A DNA stretch of 64,000 bases from Clostridium magnum DSM 2767 (GCF_001623875.1 NZ_LWAE01000001.1:992001-1056000); one strand, 5' to 3'. Positions 16,828 to 25,648 are shown, counted from the first letter of the stretch. Made by a program: numbers and translations. Notes: generated by a model from the sequence alone, not told the origin.

Positions 16828-18783
16828 TTGGATGTACTTAGTATAGATATTGAAACTTTCAGTAGCGTAGATCTTATAAAATGCGGAGTTTATGCTTATA
16901 CAGAAGCAAAAGATTTTGACATACTTTTATTTGGCTATGCTTTTAATGATGAAGCAGTTGAAATTATAGATTTAGCAAGTGGTGAAAAATTACCACAAAA
17001 TATTATTGATTCACTTACAAATCCAGAGATTATAAAAACAGCTTTCAATGCTAATTTTGAAAGAACTTGCCTACATACATATCTAAAAAAGCCTATGCTA
17101 CCAGATCAGTGGAGATGTAGTGCAGCTCATTCACTAGTATTAGGACTTCCAGGTAATCTTGCAGGTGTGGCTAAATGCTTAAACTTACCACAACAGAAAA
17201 TGAGTGAAGGTAAAGCTTTAATTAGATACTTCTCTATGCCCTGCAATCCTACAAAGACAAACGGAGGAAGAACACGAAATCTTCCACGGCATGATAGTGA
17301 AAAATGGGAAGTTTTCAAGAATTATTGTAAACAAGATGTTGAAGTAGAAAGAGCCATAAGAAAGAAATTAGATCAGTTTCCTATGACAGATAAAGAGTGG
17401 GAGCTTTGGGCATTGGATCAGAGAATAAATGATGACGGAGTTAAAGTTGATAGAGTATTAGTACATAATGCTATTCGATGTGATGAAGCTTATCATATAA
17501 AGGCAACTAAAGAAGCAGAAGAGCTTACAAAGCTTGAGAATTCTAATAGCCCTGCTCAGTTAAAAGGATGGCTTGAAAGTAAGGGTATAGTAGTTGATAG
17601 TTTATCAAAAGAAAAGGTTAAAGAACTATTAAACGATGTAGAAGATGATGCAGTTAAAAAGGTATTGAAATTAAGGCAGGAGCTTTCCAAAACCTCTGTT
17701 AAAAAGTATGAGGCTATGGGAAGGGCTATTTGTATAGATGATAGAGTTAGAGGACTTATGCAGTTTTATGGTGCTAATAGGACAGGAAGATGGGCAGGAA
17801 GGCTAGTTCAAATCCATAACCTCCCAAGAAATACTATGGAGAATTTAACAGAAGCTAGGCAGCTGCTTAAAGCAGGAGAGTATGAAATTTTAGAGCTTTT
17901 ATTCGATAGTGTACCAGATGTGTTATCTCAGCTTATAAGAACAGCCTTCATATCCTCAAATAGTTCAAGATTTATTGTAGCAGACTTTAGTGCCATAGAA
18001 GCTAGAGTTATAGCATGGCTTGCAGGAGAAAAATGGGTAATTGATACCTTCAAAAGTCATGGCAAGATATATGAAATGACAGCAAGTAGAATGTTTGGTG
18101 TGCCTATGGAGAAAATCGCAAAGGGTAATCCTGAATATGAACTAAGACAAAAAGGTAAGGTAGCAACTCTTGCTTGTGGATATCAAGGGAGTACTGGAGC
18201 ACTTATTGCTATGGGTGCTATAAAGATGGGACTAAAGGAAGATGAACTAACTGAAATTGTTGCTGCGTGGAGAGAGGCAAATCCTAAAATAGTTAAGCTT
18301 TGGAGTGATATTGAAAAGGCAGCAATTGAAGCTTTAGAGGAAAATAAAGCAGTTACTATTCAATATGGAATTAAGTTTTACTGTAAAGGTGGAGTGCTTT
18401 TTATAAAGCTTCCCTCAGGAAGAAATCTTGCTTATGCTAAACCCAGACTTGAAATGGACCCAAGATTCAATAAAAAGAGGATTACCTATGAAGGTATAGA
18501 GCAGGGAAAACAGTGGGGAAGATTAGGTACCTATGGAGGTAAGCTTACAGAAAATATCATTCAAGCAATAGCAAGGGATTGTTTAGCTGAATCCATGCTG
18601 AGGCTAGATAAAGCAGGATATAAGATTAGATTTCACGTTCATGATGAAGTAATCCTAGATGTTCCTTACGGTTTCGGATCAATAGATGAAGTAGAAGAAA
18701 TTATGGGTACACCTATTGATTGGGCACCTGGATTACCACTTAAAGCTGCAGGCTTTGAAACGGACTATTATAAAAAAGATTAA
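16828..18783 (+). CDS. phage DNA polymerase, family A with 3'-5' exonuclease domain
   Basis: 651 residues, TTG start with AGGAG 7 bases upstream. Exonuclease motif I SIDIETFS (about residues 4-11). Polymerase motif A VADFSAIEARVIAWLAGE, motif B RQKGKVATLACGYQGS and motif C HVHDEVILDVP; template-binding region NRTGRWAGRLVQIHNLPR. No 5' nuclease domain, as usual for phage enzymes of this class. It replicates phage DNA together with the neighbouring VapE-type helicase/primase. Confidence 0.93.
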   Translation: MDVLSIDIETFSSVDLIKCGVYAYTEAKDFDILLFGYAFNDEAVEIIDLASGEKLPQNIIDSLTNPEIIKTAFNANFERTCLHTYLKKPMLPDQWRCSAAHSLVLGLPGNLAGVAKCLNLPQQKMSEGKALIRYFSMPCNPTKTNGGRTRNLPRHDSEKWEVFKNYCKQDVEVERAIRKKLDQFPMTDKEWELWALDQRINDDGVKVDRVLVHNAIRCDEAYHIKATKEAEELTKLENSNSPAQLKGWLESKGIVVDSLSKEKVKELLNDVEDDAVKKVLKLRQELSKTSVKKYEAMGRAICIDDRVRGLMQFYGANRTGRWAGRLVQIHNLPRNTMENLTEARQLLKAGEYEILELLFDSVPDVLSQLIRTAFISSNSSRFIVADFSAIEARVIAWLAGEKWVIDTFKSHGKIYEMTASRMFGVPMEKIAKGNPEYELRQKGKVATLACGYQGSTGALIAMGAIKMGLKEDELTEIVAAWREANPKIVKLWSDIEKAAIEALEENKAVTIQYGIKFYCKGGVLFIKLPSGRNLAYAKPRLEMDPRFNKKRITYEGIEQGKQWGRLGTYGGKLTENIIQAIARDCLAESMLRLDKAGYKIRFHVHDEVILDVPYGFGSIDEVEEIMGTPIDWAPGLPLKAAGFETDYYKKD

Positions 18784-18798
18784 CTTGGGGGTGAAAAG

Positions 18799-21177
18799 GT
18801 GATAAATGATGGTGTTATTACAATTGCTACAGGTAAAAGTAGAAAGGAAATGGAGTGGAAAAATAAAGAGATACTTTGGTCAGAGCTTGTTAAAAAATTT
18901 AGTGTTACTACAAGAACTCGTGAAACTTATGAAGAATATAAAAAGCTTTCTAAAAGTGATCAAGATAACATTAAAGATGTAGGTGGTTTTGTCGGTGGAA
19001 GCTTAAAAAATGGAAGAAGAAAAGCGGATACAGTAGTAAACCGTCAGCTTATTACTTTAGATGCGGATTTTGTAAAGGGTGATTTATGGGCTTCTGTTGA
19101 GACCATACTAGGTTGTGCTTGTGCTATGTATTCTACTCATAAACACAGTCCTGAGAAACAAAGACTAAGACTTGTTATTCCTTTAAGTAGAGCAGTCACA
19201 CCAGATGAATATCAAGCTATAGCGAGAAGGGTAGCTGGAGATTTAGGTATAGATTTCTTTGATGACACTACATATCAGCCACATAGATTAATGTATTGGT
19301 CTTCTACATCTTCGGATGGAGAATTTGTATTTAAGGTTTTAGATGAGATATGGTTAAATGCAGATGAAGTACTTGAAAGATACACTGATTGGAAGGATTC
19401 TTCATTTTGGCCAGAGAGCTCAAGAAGTAGAGTCGAAAGAAAAAAGATATCAGACAAGCAGGGTGATCCAAAAGAAAAGGCTGGAGTTATAGGAGCTTTT
19501 TGCAGGACTTATACAGTAGTTGATGTCATTGAAAGATTTTTAAGTGATATATACACACCTTGCAGTGAAGATAACCGGTACACCTATACAAACGGAAGTA
19601 CTACGGGTGGACTTATAATTTATGAAAATGGTGATTTTGCATATTCACATCATGGTACTGATCCAGTTTCAGGAAAGCTGTGCAATGCTTTTGATTTACT
19701 TAGAATCCATAAGTTTGGTGAACTTGATAAAGAAACTATAGAAGGTACTCCTTCTGTAAAGAGGCCATCTTATAAAGCAATGATAGATTTTGTTATGAAG
19801 GATGGAGAGGTTAAAAGAAAAATTGTAGAAGAAAGAATGGCTGAGGCTGAAGAGGATTTTAAGGGTGAGGAAGATTGGCAAGAAAAGCTTAGTATAGCAA
19901 AAAGTGGACAAATAAAAGATGACTTGCATAACCTAGTTCTTATTATACAAAATGATGATAACTTAAAGGGCATTGCCTATAATCAGCATCGTGATGGAAT
20001 TGATGTTAAAGGAAACTTACCATGGAAACAAATTAAAGGTGGATGGAACGATTCTGATATGTCAGCGCTTAAAGTGTATTTTGACAAAACCTATGGTGTT
20101 TGGTCACCAACAAAGCTAAAAGAAGCACTTATTGCAGTTGCAGCTGAAAGAGCATATCATCCTATAAAAGAATATTTAAATGAATTGCCAGAATGGGATG
20201 GTGTAGAGCGTCTGGATACACTTTTAATTGATTATTTAGGAGCAGAAGATAATAAATACTCAAGAGCAGTTATAAGAAAAACTCTTGTAGCAGCAGTAGC
20301 TAGAATTTATGAACCTGGTACTAAATTTGATAGTGTGTTAATTCTTAACGGACCACAGGGTATAGGAAAAAGCACTTTCTTTGCAAGGCTTGGTACTAAG
20401 TGGTTTTCAGATAGCTTAACCATAACTGATATGCGTGATAAAGCTGCAGCTGAAAAGCTTCAGGGATATTGGCTTTTAGAACTTGGCGAACTAGCTGGAA
20501 TAAAGAAAACAGATGTGGAAACTGTTAAATCCTTTGTTTCAAGAACTGATGATAAGTACAGAGCCAGTTATGGAGTTAACGTTGAAAGTCACCCAAGGCA
20601 GTGTGTAATAGTTGGCAGTACCAATAGTGAAAGTGGCTTTTTAAGAGATATAACAGGAAACCGTAGATTTTGGCCTGTTAGAGTTAGTGGAAATAGTGTA
20701 AAAAAGGCCTGGGAACTTAAGGATATAGATCAGATTTGGGCAGAAGCTTTGTGTGTCTATAGGCAAGGTGAAGATCTATTCTTAAAGGGTGATGAAGCAC
20801 AAATAGCTATTTCAGAGCAGGCAAATGCAATGGAAACTGATGACCGTGAAGGCTTGGTGAGGGAGTATTTAGAAAAGCTTTTGCCAGACAATTGGAGTTC
20901 TATGGATTTATATGAACGTAGAAGCTTTTTAAATAGTGATGACTTTGGAAGTGCTGAAATTGGTACTGAAAGGCGCAATCTAATTTGTCCTATGGAGATT
21001 TGGTGTGAATGCTTTGGAAAGGATTCAGCCAATCTTAAAAAGGCAGATTCTTATGAGATTACTGCTATTATGGCTAGAATTGAAAACTGGAAACCTTATG
21101 ATGGAACAAAGAGTGGTACAACTAGATTTCCGATTTATAACAAGCAAAGGGCATTTATGAGAGTGGAACAGGAATAA
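18799..21177 (+). CDS. VapE-type primase-helicase (virulence-associated E family)
   Basis: 792 residues, GTG start after GGGGGTG. The N-terminal ~300 residues look like a primase/priming-associated domain (ITLDADFVKGDLW, LRLVIPLSRAVTPDEY). The C-terminal VapE ATPase has Walker A LNGPQGIGKSTFF, Walker B-like YWLLELGELAG and a sensor region VIVGSTNSESGFLRDITGNRRFWPV. Predicted replicative helicase-primase. Its 3' end and the following 260 bases carry repeated GGAACA motifs that may be its origin. Confidence 0.9.
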   Translation: MINDGVITIATGKSRKEMEWKNKEILWSELVKKFSVTTRTRETYEEYKKLSKSDQDNIKDVGGFVGGSLKNGRRKADTVVNRQLITLDADFVKGDLWASVETILGCACAMYSTHKHSPEKQRLRLVIPLSRAVTPDEYQAIARRVAGDLGIDFFDDTTYQPHRLMYWSSTSSDGEFVFKVLDEIWLNADEVLERYTDWKDSSFWPESSRSRVERKKISDKQGDPKEKAGVIGAFCRTYTVVDVIERFLSDIYTPCSEDNRYTYTNGSTTGGLIIYENGDFAYSHHGTDPVSGKLCNAFDLLRIHKFGELDKETIEGTPSVKRPSYKAMIDFVMKDGEVKRKIVEERMAEAEEDFKGEEDWQEKLSIAKSGQIKDDLHNLVLIIQNDDNLKGIAYNQHRDGIDVKGNLPWKQIKGGWNDSDMSALKVYFDKTYGVWSPTKLKEALIAVAAERAYHPIKEYLNELPEWDGVERLDTLLIDYLGAEDNKYSRAVIRKTLVAAVARIYEPGTKFDSVLILNGPQGIGKSTFFARLGTKWFSDSLTITDMRDKAAAEKLQGYWLLELGELAGIKKTDVETVKSFVSRTDDKYRASYGVNVESHPRQCVIVGSTNSESGFLRDITGNRRFWPVRVSGNSVKKAWELKDIDQIWAEALCVYRQGEDLFLKGDEAQIAISEQANAMETDDREGLVREYLEKLLPDNWSSMDLYERRSFLNSDDFGSAEIGTERRNLICPMEIWCECFGKDSANLKKADSYEITAIMARIENWKPYDGTKSGTTRFPIYNKQRAFMRVEQE

Positions 21178-21415
21178 TTCAATGAAAGCTTGTTCCTAAA
21201 TTAGCAGGAACAAGGGGAACGAGCCGTTAGGTTGTACCGAGGTAATGTTCCATTAAGAAAGTTAGATTTTAAGCTAGTTTAGCATATGTAATGGAACAAG
21301 GAACAAGAGTGTCTATTTAGATAAATAATAATAAATAAGTAGTATAGATACACCTATATATGTGATATATGCACGTAAGGGATTTTTGTACCTTTGTACC
21401 ACCTACTTGTTCCAT
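21165..21415. repeat. cluster of GGAACA/TGTTCC repeats, candidate phage replication origin or operator array
   Basis: GGAACA occurs at 21165, 21207, 21293 and 21300, and its complement TGTTCC at 21191, 21246 and 21408. Two pairs form perfect inverted repeats: CTTGTTCCT (21189-21197) / AGGAACAAG (21206-21214), a 9-bp stem with an 8-base loop; and ATGGAACAAG (21291-21300) / CTTGTTCCAT (21406-21415). The non-coding stretch 21178-21439 also has AT-rich sequence and two TTTGTACC-type copies near 21390. The location just after the helicase gene suits an iteron origin; a hairpin regulator is the alternative. Confidence 0.55.
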
Positions 21416-21439
21416 ATGTTTTGAAAGGGGATTTTATTA

Positions 21440-21655
21440 ATGGAAAGCATTATTGAAGATATATTAAAAGACGAATTTGTTGAATATTCAAAGGTATATG
21501 AGTCAGCAAAAATTAAAGGTATGTCCAAAAAGGAAGTTAGAGAAGTTAAACAAAGAATAGGAGTTAAAACAATTTGTGTAGCAAATGGAGAGGAAAGGAT
21601 ATGGCTATGGTATATTCCGAAAAATATCTGGAACAGGTACTCACAAAAGAAGTAA
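21440..21655 (+). CDS. small phage protein of unknown function
   Basis: 71 residues, good ribosome site GAAAGGGG. Basic, with KIKGMSKKEVREVKQRIGVKT suggesting a winged-helix or HTH-like turn and an aromatic C-terminus (ERIWLWYIPKNIW). It overlaps the start of the VRR-NUC gene by 55 bases. A DNA-binding role is possible but not shown. Confidence 0.65.
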   Translation: MESIIEDILKDEFVEYSKVYESAKIKGMSKKEVREVKQRIGVKTICVANGEERIWLWYIPKNIWNRYSQKK

Positions 21656-21891
21656 AAAAGCTTGGAGGATTAGCATTAAAGTTTGTATCTCCTGGAGTAG
21701 CAGGTGTGCCAGATAGGATTGTTTTACTACCAAATACAAGAATTGTTTTTGTGGAGCTTAAAGCACCAGGTAAAAAGATGAGGCCACTTCAGCTAAAAAG
21801 GAAGGGGCAGCTTGAAGCTTTAGGTTTTAAGGTTTACTGCATAGATAGTATAAAAGCTATTAATGACTTTATAAGGGAAGTGATGGAATGA
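21601..21891 (+). CDS. VRR-NUC domain nuclease
   Basis: 96 residues from ATG 21601 (GGAGAGG 6 bases upstream); ATG 21607 is an alternative. Nuclease core: SPGVAGVPDRIVLLP and VFVELKAPGKKMRPLQ, giving the catalytic D and E-x-K pattern, then a helix QLEALGFKVYCI. Stand-alone VRR-NUC proteins in phages are linked to resolving branched DNA and usually pair with the SNF2 helicase that follows, as here (ATGA overlap). Confidence 0.9.
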   Translation: MAMVYSEKYLEQVLTKEVKKLGGLALKFVSPGVAGVPDRIVLLPNTRIVFVELKAPGKKMRPLQLKRKGQLEALGFKVYCIDSIKAINDFIREVME

Positions 21892-23243
21892 AATATGAAC
21901 CTCACAGTTATCAAGAATATGCTACCAATTGGATTTTGAATAAGGATAAAGTAGGACTGTTGATGGACATGGGTCTTGGTAAAACGGTTTGTACACTTAC
22001 AGCAATAGAGGAACTTATATATAACTACTTTGATATTGTAAAAGCATTAGTTATAGCGCCACTTAGAGTAGCAGAGGATACTTGGACAGTAGAAGCAGAA
22101 AAGTGGAATCACTTAAAAAATTTAAAAATATCAAAGATTCTTGGAACCGAAAAAGAACGTAGAGCTGCTTTAAATATAAAAGCTGATATTTATGTTATTA
22201 ATAGAGAAAATGTAGTATGGCTTGTTAAAGAGTGTGGTAAGAATTGGCCTTTTGATATGGTAGTTGTAGATGAACTTTCGAGTTTTAAATCTCCAAAATC
22301 TCAAAGGTTTAAAGCTTTAAGAAAGATAAGAGCTAAGCGGATAGTTGGACTTACAGGAACACCATCACCAAATGGTCTTATGGATTTATGGTCAGAAATT
22401 TATCTTTTAGATCAAGGAGAAAGGCTTGGAAAAACACTTACATCATATAGAGACCAATACTTTGTGCCAGATAAAAGAAATCAAAACATAATATTCAGTT
22501 ATAAACCTAAAGAAGAAGCAGAGGATGTTATTTATAAAAAACTATCAGATATATGTATCAGTATGAAAGCAGAAGACTACTTAGAACTTCCAGAAAGAAT
22601 AGATAATATAATATCAGTTAAGCTTCAAAAGGATGTAGAAGAAAAGTATAAAAAATTTGAAAAGGAACTACTGCTGCCCCTTAAAGATTCAGATATAGTC
22701 GCAAATAATGCTGCAGTACTTACAAATAAGCTTTTACAATTTGCTAATGGAGCTATTTATGATGAAAATGATGAAGTTGTAGAAATTCATAATGAAAAGC
22801 TAAAAGCTCTTGAAGAAATTATAGAAGCAGCAAGTGGAAAACCAGTTTTAATATTCTATGCGTACAAGCATGATAGAGATAGACTTAAAAAATATTTTAA
22901 AAATGCCAAAGAACTCAAAACTTCAGAGGATATTAAAAAATGGAATAACGGTGAAATAGAAATAATGCTTGTACATCCAGCATCAGCAGGACATGGACTT
23001 AATCTACAAGCAGGAGGAAATATTATAATTTGGTTTGGACTTACCTGGAGTTTAGAGCTTTATCAACAAGCTAATGCAAGAGTATATAGACAAGGTCAAA
23101 AGCAAAATGTAATTATTCATCATCTTGTAGCAAAAGGAACTATAGATGAAAATGTTATGAGAGCACTTGAAAATAAAAGTGTAGGTCAAGAAGTATTGCT
23201 TCAAGCAGTTAAAGCAAGAATTGGAGGTAAAACTTATGACTAA
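21888..23243 (+). CDS. SNF2/DEAD-type phage helicase
   Basis: 451 residues. Walker A LLMDMGLGKT, motif II VVDELSSF, motif III GLTGTPSPNG, motif V GHGLNLQAGG and motif VI QQANARVYRQGQ. SF2 ATPase that acts with the VRR-NUC protein in phage replication or recombination. Start overlaps the nuclease stop by 4 bases and its end overlaps the next gene by 8. Confidence 0.92.
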   Translation: MKYEPHSYQEYATNWILNKDKVGLLMDMGLGKTVCTLTAIEELIYNYFDIVKALVIAPLRVAEDTWTVEAEKWNHLKNLKISKILGTEKERRAALNIKADIYVINRENVVWLVKECGKNWPFDMVVVDELSSFKSPKSQRFKALRKIRAKRIVGLTGTPSPNGLMDLWSEIYLLDQGERLGKTLTSYRDQYFVPDKRNQNIIFSYKPKEEAEDVIYKKLSDICISMKAEDYLELPERIDNIISVKLQKDVEEKYKKFEKELLLPLKDSDIVANNAAVLTNKLLQFANGAIYDENDEVVEIHNEKLKALEEIIEAASGKPVLIFYAYKHDRDRLKKYFKNAKELKTSEDIKKWNNGEIEIMLVHPASAGHGLNLQAGGNIIIWFGLTWSLELYQQANARVYRQGQKQNVIIHHLVAKGTIDENVMRALENKSVGQEVLLQAVKARIGGKTYD

Positions 23244-23631
23244 GCAGGAGTTATCACAACTGTATTATTTGAACAGAGAAATTGAGCAATTAAAAAATAG
23301 AATAACAGAGTTAGAGTGTGTTGCCACATCTACTTCTTCAAGAATAACAGGTATGCCACATGCTTTAGGCATTTCAGATAAAGTTGGTAAGTATGCGGCA
23401 GAGATTGCAGATCTTAAGGAGCTTCTAGATTTAAATTTAAAGAAGTGCTTCTATGAGCTAAATCGTCTAAATAGGTACATAGAAAGTATTGATAACAGTG
23501 AGATGAGGATGATTTTAAGTCTTAGATATATCAATGGCTTAAGTTGGGAACAGGTGGCAGCAAGTATTAGTCCATATGCTACAGAAGATAGTATTAGGAT
23601 GAGACATAATAGATATTTAAGGGAACACTAA
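23236..23631 (+). CDS. sigma-region-4-like phage late regulator (DUF1492/ArpU-like)
   Basis: 131 residues from ATG 23236, which has TTGGAGG upstream. The N-terminus is a coiled coil (LNREIEQLKNRITELE), followed by MRMILSLRYINGLSWEQVAASI, which resembles the sigma-70 region 4 HTH of ArpU/RinA-like late activators. It closes the early operon, the usual place for such a gene, and is a candidate activator of the repeated AGAGTGATATA promoters at 27.9 and 49.8 kb (inference). Confidence 0.72.
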   Translation: MTKQELSQLYYLNREIEQLKNRITELECVATSTSSRITGMPHALGISDKVGKYAAEIADLKELLDLNLKKCFYELNRLNRYIESIDNSEMRMILSLRYINGLSWEQVAASISPYATEDSIRMRHNRYLREH

Positions 23632-23680
23632 AATTATTTGATGTAGTTTTTAAGTTTATATTTAGAATTGCAAAAATAGA

Positions 23681-23717
23681 AAAAGGCTTTTAGTACAATA
23701 TGTGCTGAAGTCTTTTT
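23681..23717 (+). terminator. terminator at end of early/replication operon
   Basis: Imperfect hairpin AAAAGGCTTTTAGTACA / TGTGCTGAAGTCTTTTT with G-U pairs, ending in TTTTT. It separates the replication genes from the independently expressed toxin-antitoxin-like pair. Confidence 0.6.
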
Positions 23718-23737
23718 GATTATTTATAAAAAGTGTA

Positions 23738-23784
23738 TCAATTGATGCATATATTTTGACAAAGTGCATATAATATAGTACAAT
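23738..23784 (+). promoter_or_regulatory. promoter with palindromic operator for the MqsR-like/Panacea pair
   Basis: -35 TTGACA (23756-23761), 17-base spacer, -10 TACAAT (23779-23784). Just upstream lies the palindrome ATCAATTGAT (23738-23747), extended with mismatches to 16 bases. A dedicated promoter with operator inside a phage operon suits autoregulation by the HTH-bearing antitoxin. Confidence 0.65.
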
Positions 23785-23810
23785 AAGAACAAAAGATGGG
23801 AGTTGATGCA

Positions 23811-24221
23811 ATGTCAGAACATTATAATCAGGATTATACAAAAGAAGAAGTTGACGTTATTTTACAGAAGATTAAAGATTGTGTCAACAATAATCGATAT
23901 ACAATTTCACAAAATGAAAACAGGAAGGAAAACATTCAGCTGATTAATGATTATAGGCTGGATATTAAAAAACAGAAAGAAATTTTACTAAGTATTGCAG
24001 TAACAGATTTTTGTCATTCGTTAAACAATATAAATCCTGGCTTTGAGCATGAAATTCTTTATGTTTTTTGTCCACAGAGAACTTTGTTTAATGTTTTTGG
24101 GGAAGAGGAATTTGTTGACATTTATACAAAATTCAATATTATAGAGTATGGTGATAATAAACGAGTAATTGCAGTTTCATTTCATAAAAGGAACAAGCCA
24201 ATCGACTACCTGTTTAGGTAA
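23811..24221 (+). CDS. MqsR-like toxin candidate paired with DUF4065 antitoxin
   Basis: 136 residues from ATG 23811 (GGGAG 8 bases upstream; ATG 23796 rejected). The C-terminal half (ILLSIAVTDFCHSL..., EFVDIYTKF..., RVIAVSFHKRNKP) follows the strand-helix order and motif spacing of MqsR/RelE-fold RNases. The N-terminal ~45 residues are an added helical region. Stop lies 31 bases before a gene encoding an MqsA-like zinc finger plus HTH plus Panacea domain. This is the PanAT-type layout, where DUF4065 antitoxins neutralise varied toxins. Toxicity is inferred. Confidence 0.6.
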   Translation: MSEHYNQDYTKEEVDVILQKIKDCVNNNRYTISQNENRKENIQLINDYRLDIKKQKEILLSIAVTDFCHSLNNINPGFEHEILYVFCPQRTLFNVFGEEEFVDIYTKFNIIEYGDNKRVIAVSFHKRNKPIDYLFR

Positions 24222-24252
24222 TGGGTTGGAATTTTGAAAGGAGGATTGCACA

Positions 24253-25257
24253 ATGAAGAACAAAGAAACTTTCTGCGAGTATTGCAGGAAGGATGTATTG
24301 TACACCGAGAAAGATGAATATATGAGTGCAGAATTGAAAGGTGAAACTTATAACTATTATGGGAAAGTAGCAGTTTGTGATGAATGTACTAACGAAATTT
24401 TTGTTAACGAAATTAATGATTATAATTTGAAGCAGCTTTATAATGAATTTAGAAAGCAGCATAATATTATTTCTTTGGAAAAAACAATGGAAATACCTCA
24501 AAAGTACAACATTGGTAAAAGACCATTATCATTACTTTTAGGTTGGGGAGAACAGACATTTAGCCGGTATTATGATGGAGATATGCCAACACAACAATAT
24601 TCAGCAATTTTGCAAAAAATATATGAAGAACCAGAGTATTATCTTTCAATTTTAGAAAGCAATAAAGATAAGCTTAAATCACAGTCATCTTATGAAAAGA
24701 GTAAATTAGCAACGCAAATGCTTTTAGGAACACAGCAGATTTCAGATACCGAAAAGATAGAGGTGGTTGTTAACTATCTTTTAAGTAAATGTGAAGATAT
24801 TACACCATTGGCATTACAAAAGCTTCTATATTATGTTCAGGGATTTTACTACGCTTTTGTAAATCAGTTTATCTTTGATGAAAACTGTGAAGCTTGGGTT
24901 CATGGTCCAGTTTTTAGAGAGGTATACTTCAAATACAGAGAATATAGATTTGATCCGATAAGTGTTTCCGACACTGCTGAGGATTTCAATTTAACTGTTT
25001 CTGAAAAAGCCATTATTGACAGTGTAATTAAAAATCTTAGCTGTTATAGTGGAAAAATTTTAGAAGCATTCACTCATGCGGAAACACCATGGCTCGCTAC
25101 TCGTGGAGATTTACCTGCAACAGCTTCTACAGATAGAAAAATTGAGAAGAAATTAATTAGTGATTACTTTACAGCAGTTAAAGAGAAGAACAATATGCTA
25201 AACCCATCTGATATAGGAGTGTATAGCAAAAAAATGTTTGGACAAATTTTTATGTAG
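24253..25257 (+). CDS. zinc-finger/HTH/Panacea (DUF4065, SocA-like) antitoxin
   Basis: 334 residues, strong GAAAGGAGG site. The N-terminal YgiT/MqsA-type zinc finger has C8, C11, C42 and C45. An HTH at about 83-125 has LSLLLGWGEQTFSRYYDG. C-terminal DUF4065 (from about 165) has KIEVVVNYLLSKCEDITPLALQKLLYYVQGFYY and EAWVHGPVFREVYFKYR. MqsA-like antitoxins bind their own promoter through the HTH, which fits the palindrome at 23738. It follows the toxin candidate in one operon and ends at a terminator. Confidence 0.85.
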   Translation: MKNKETFCEYCRKDVLYTEKDEYMSAELKGETYNYYGKVAVCDECTNEIFVNEINDYNLKQLYNEFRKQHNIISLEKTMEIPQKYNIGKRPLSLLLGWGEQTFSRYYDGDMPTQQYSAILQKIYEEPEYYLSILESNKDKLKSQSSYEKSKLATQMLLGTQQISDTEKIEVVVNYLLSKCEDITPLALQKLLYYVQGFYYAFVNQFIFDENCEAWVHGPVFREVYFKYREYRFDPISVSDTAEDFNLTVSEKAIIDSVIKNLSCYSGKILEAFTHAETPWLATRGDLPATASTDRKIEKKLISDYFTAVKEKNNMLNPSDIGVYSKKMFGQIFM

Positions 25258-25284
25258 CAGCATAAATTTATAAAAAAGTAAAGC

Positions 25285-25320
25285 TGTTCGGTATGTTCGT
25301 TTTTAAAGTGATATAATACA
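25285..25320 (+). promoter_or_regulatory. extended -10 promoter with two TGTTCG half-sites
   Basis: TGTTCG at 25285-25290 and 25294-25299, then AAAGTGATATAATACA with an extended -10 (TGATATAAT, TATAAT 25312-25317). TGTTCG is the half-site seen in the repressor operators at 14.3 kb. The AGTGATATA element recurs at 27.9 and 49.8 kb. Probably starts transcription towards the HNH gene. Confidence 0.45.
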
Positions 25321-25330
25321 GTTAGTGGAA

Positions 25331-25356
25331 GGATGTCTTAAAGGGCATCCTTTTTT
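25331..25356 (+). terminator. terminator after the DUF4065 gene
   Basis: Stem GGATGTC (25331-25337) / GGCATCC (25344-25350) with one wobble pair, then TTTTTT. Confidence 0.75.
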
Positions 25357-25392
25357 CGTATTCAAAAGTCAAATTTAATAACAGTAAGTCTT

Positions 25393-25425
25393 TTGAGAAA
25401 CAATTCTCAATGGGCTTTTTTATTT
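25393..25425 (+). terminator. second hairpin/terminator before the HNH operon
   Basis: Perfect 7-bp stem TTGAGAA (25393-25399) / TTCTCAA (25404-25410), then TGGGC and a TTTTTTATTTT run. Two successive terminators isolate the preceding cassette. Confidence 0.65.
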
Positions 25426-25438
25426 TGGAGGAATAGAT

Positions 25439-25648
25439 ATGGCTATTCATAAATGTAGAAAGTGTATCTGGAGTAATAAAATCAGCCCTAGCCTTTTGTA
25501 TTGTATTTTTCCAAGGTGCATTAGGAGAGAAGAAACAACGGATAAGGTTACTGCTACTGCAAAGAAGACTACAATTATTCCTAAAGCTAGGACAACTTGT
25601 GATGATAAAAGAAAAGGGAGGAAAAGAAATGTGTCCAAGAAAACCTGA
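25439..25648 (+). CDS. small Cys-containing phage protein of unknown function
   Basis: 69 residues with GGAGG before ATG 25439. The N-terminus HKCRKCIW and CIFPRCIR give four cysteines in a short metal-binding-like pattern; the rest is Thr/Lys-rich. Overlaps the HNH start by 20 bases. Small zinc-ribbon-like proteins are common before phage HNH genes; the role is unknown. Confidence 0.55.
   Translation: MAIHKCRKCIWSNKISPSLLYCIFPRCIRREETTDKVTATAKKTTIIPKARTTCDDKRKGRKRNVSKKT

Noticed and set aside
21165-21415. CRISPR-like array
   Set aside because: The units are six bases long, irregularly spaced and in both orientations; no long repeat-spacer pattern, no cas genes.
23769-23774. TATAAT as -10 of the toxin-antitoxin promoter
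   Set aside because: Only 7 bases from TTGACA; TACAAT at 23779 gives the proper 17-base spacing.
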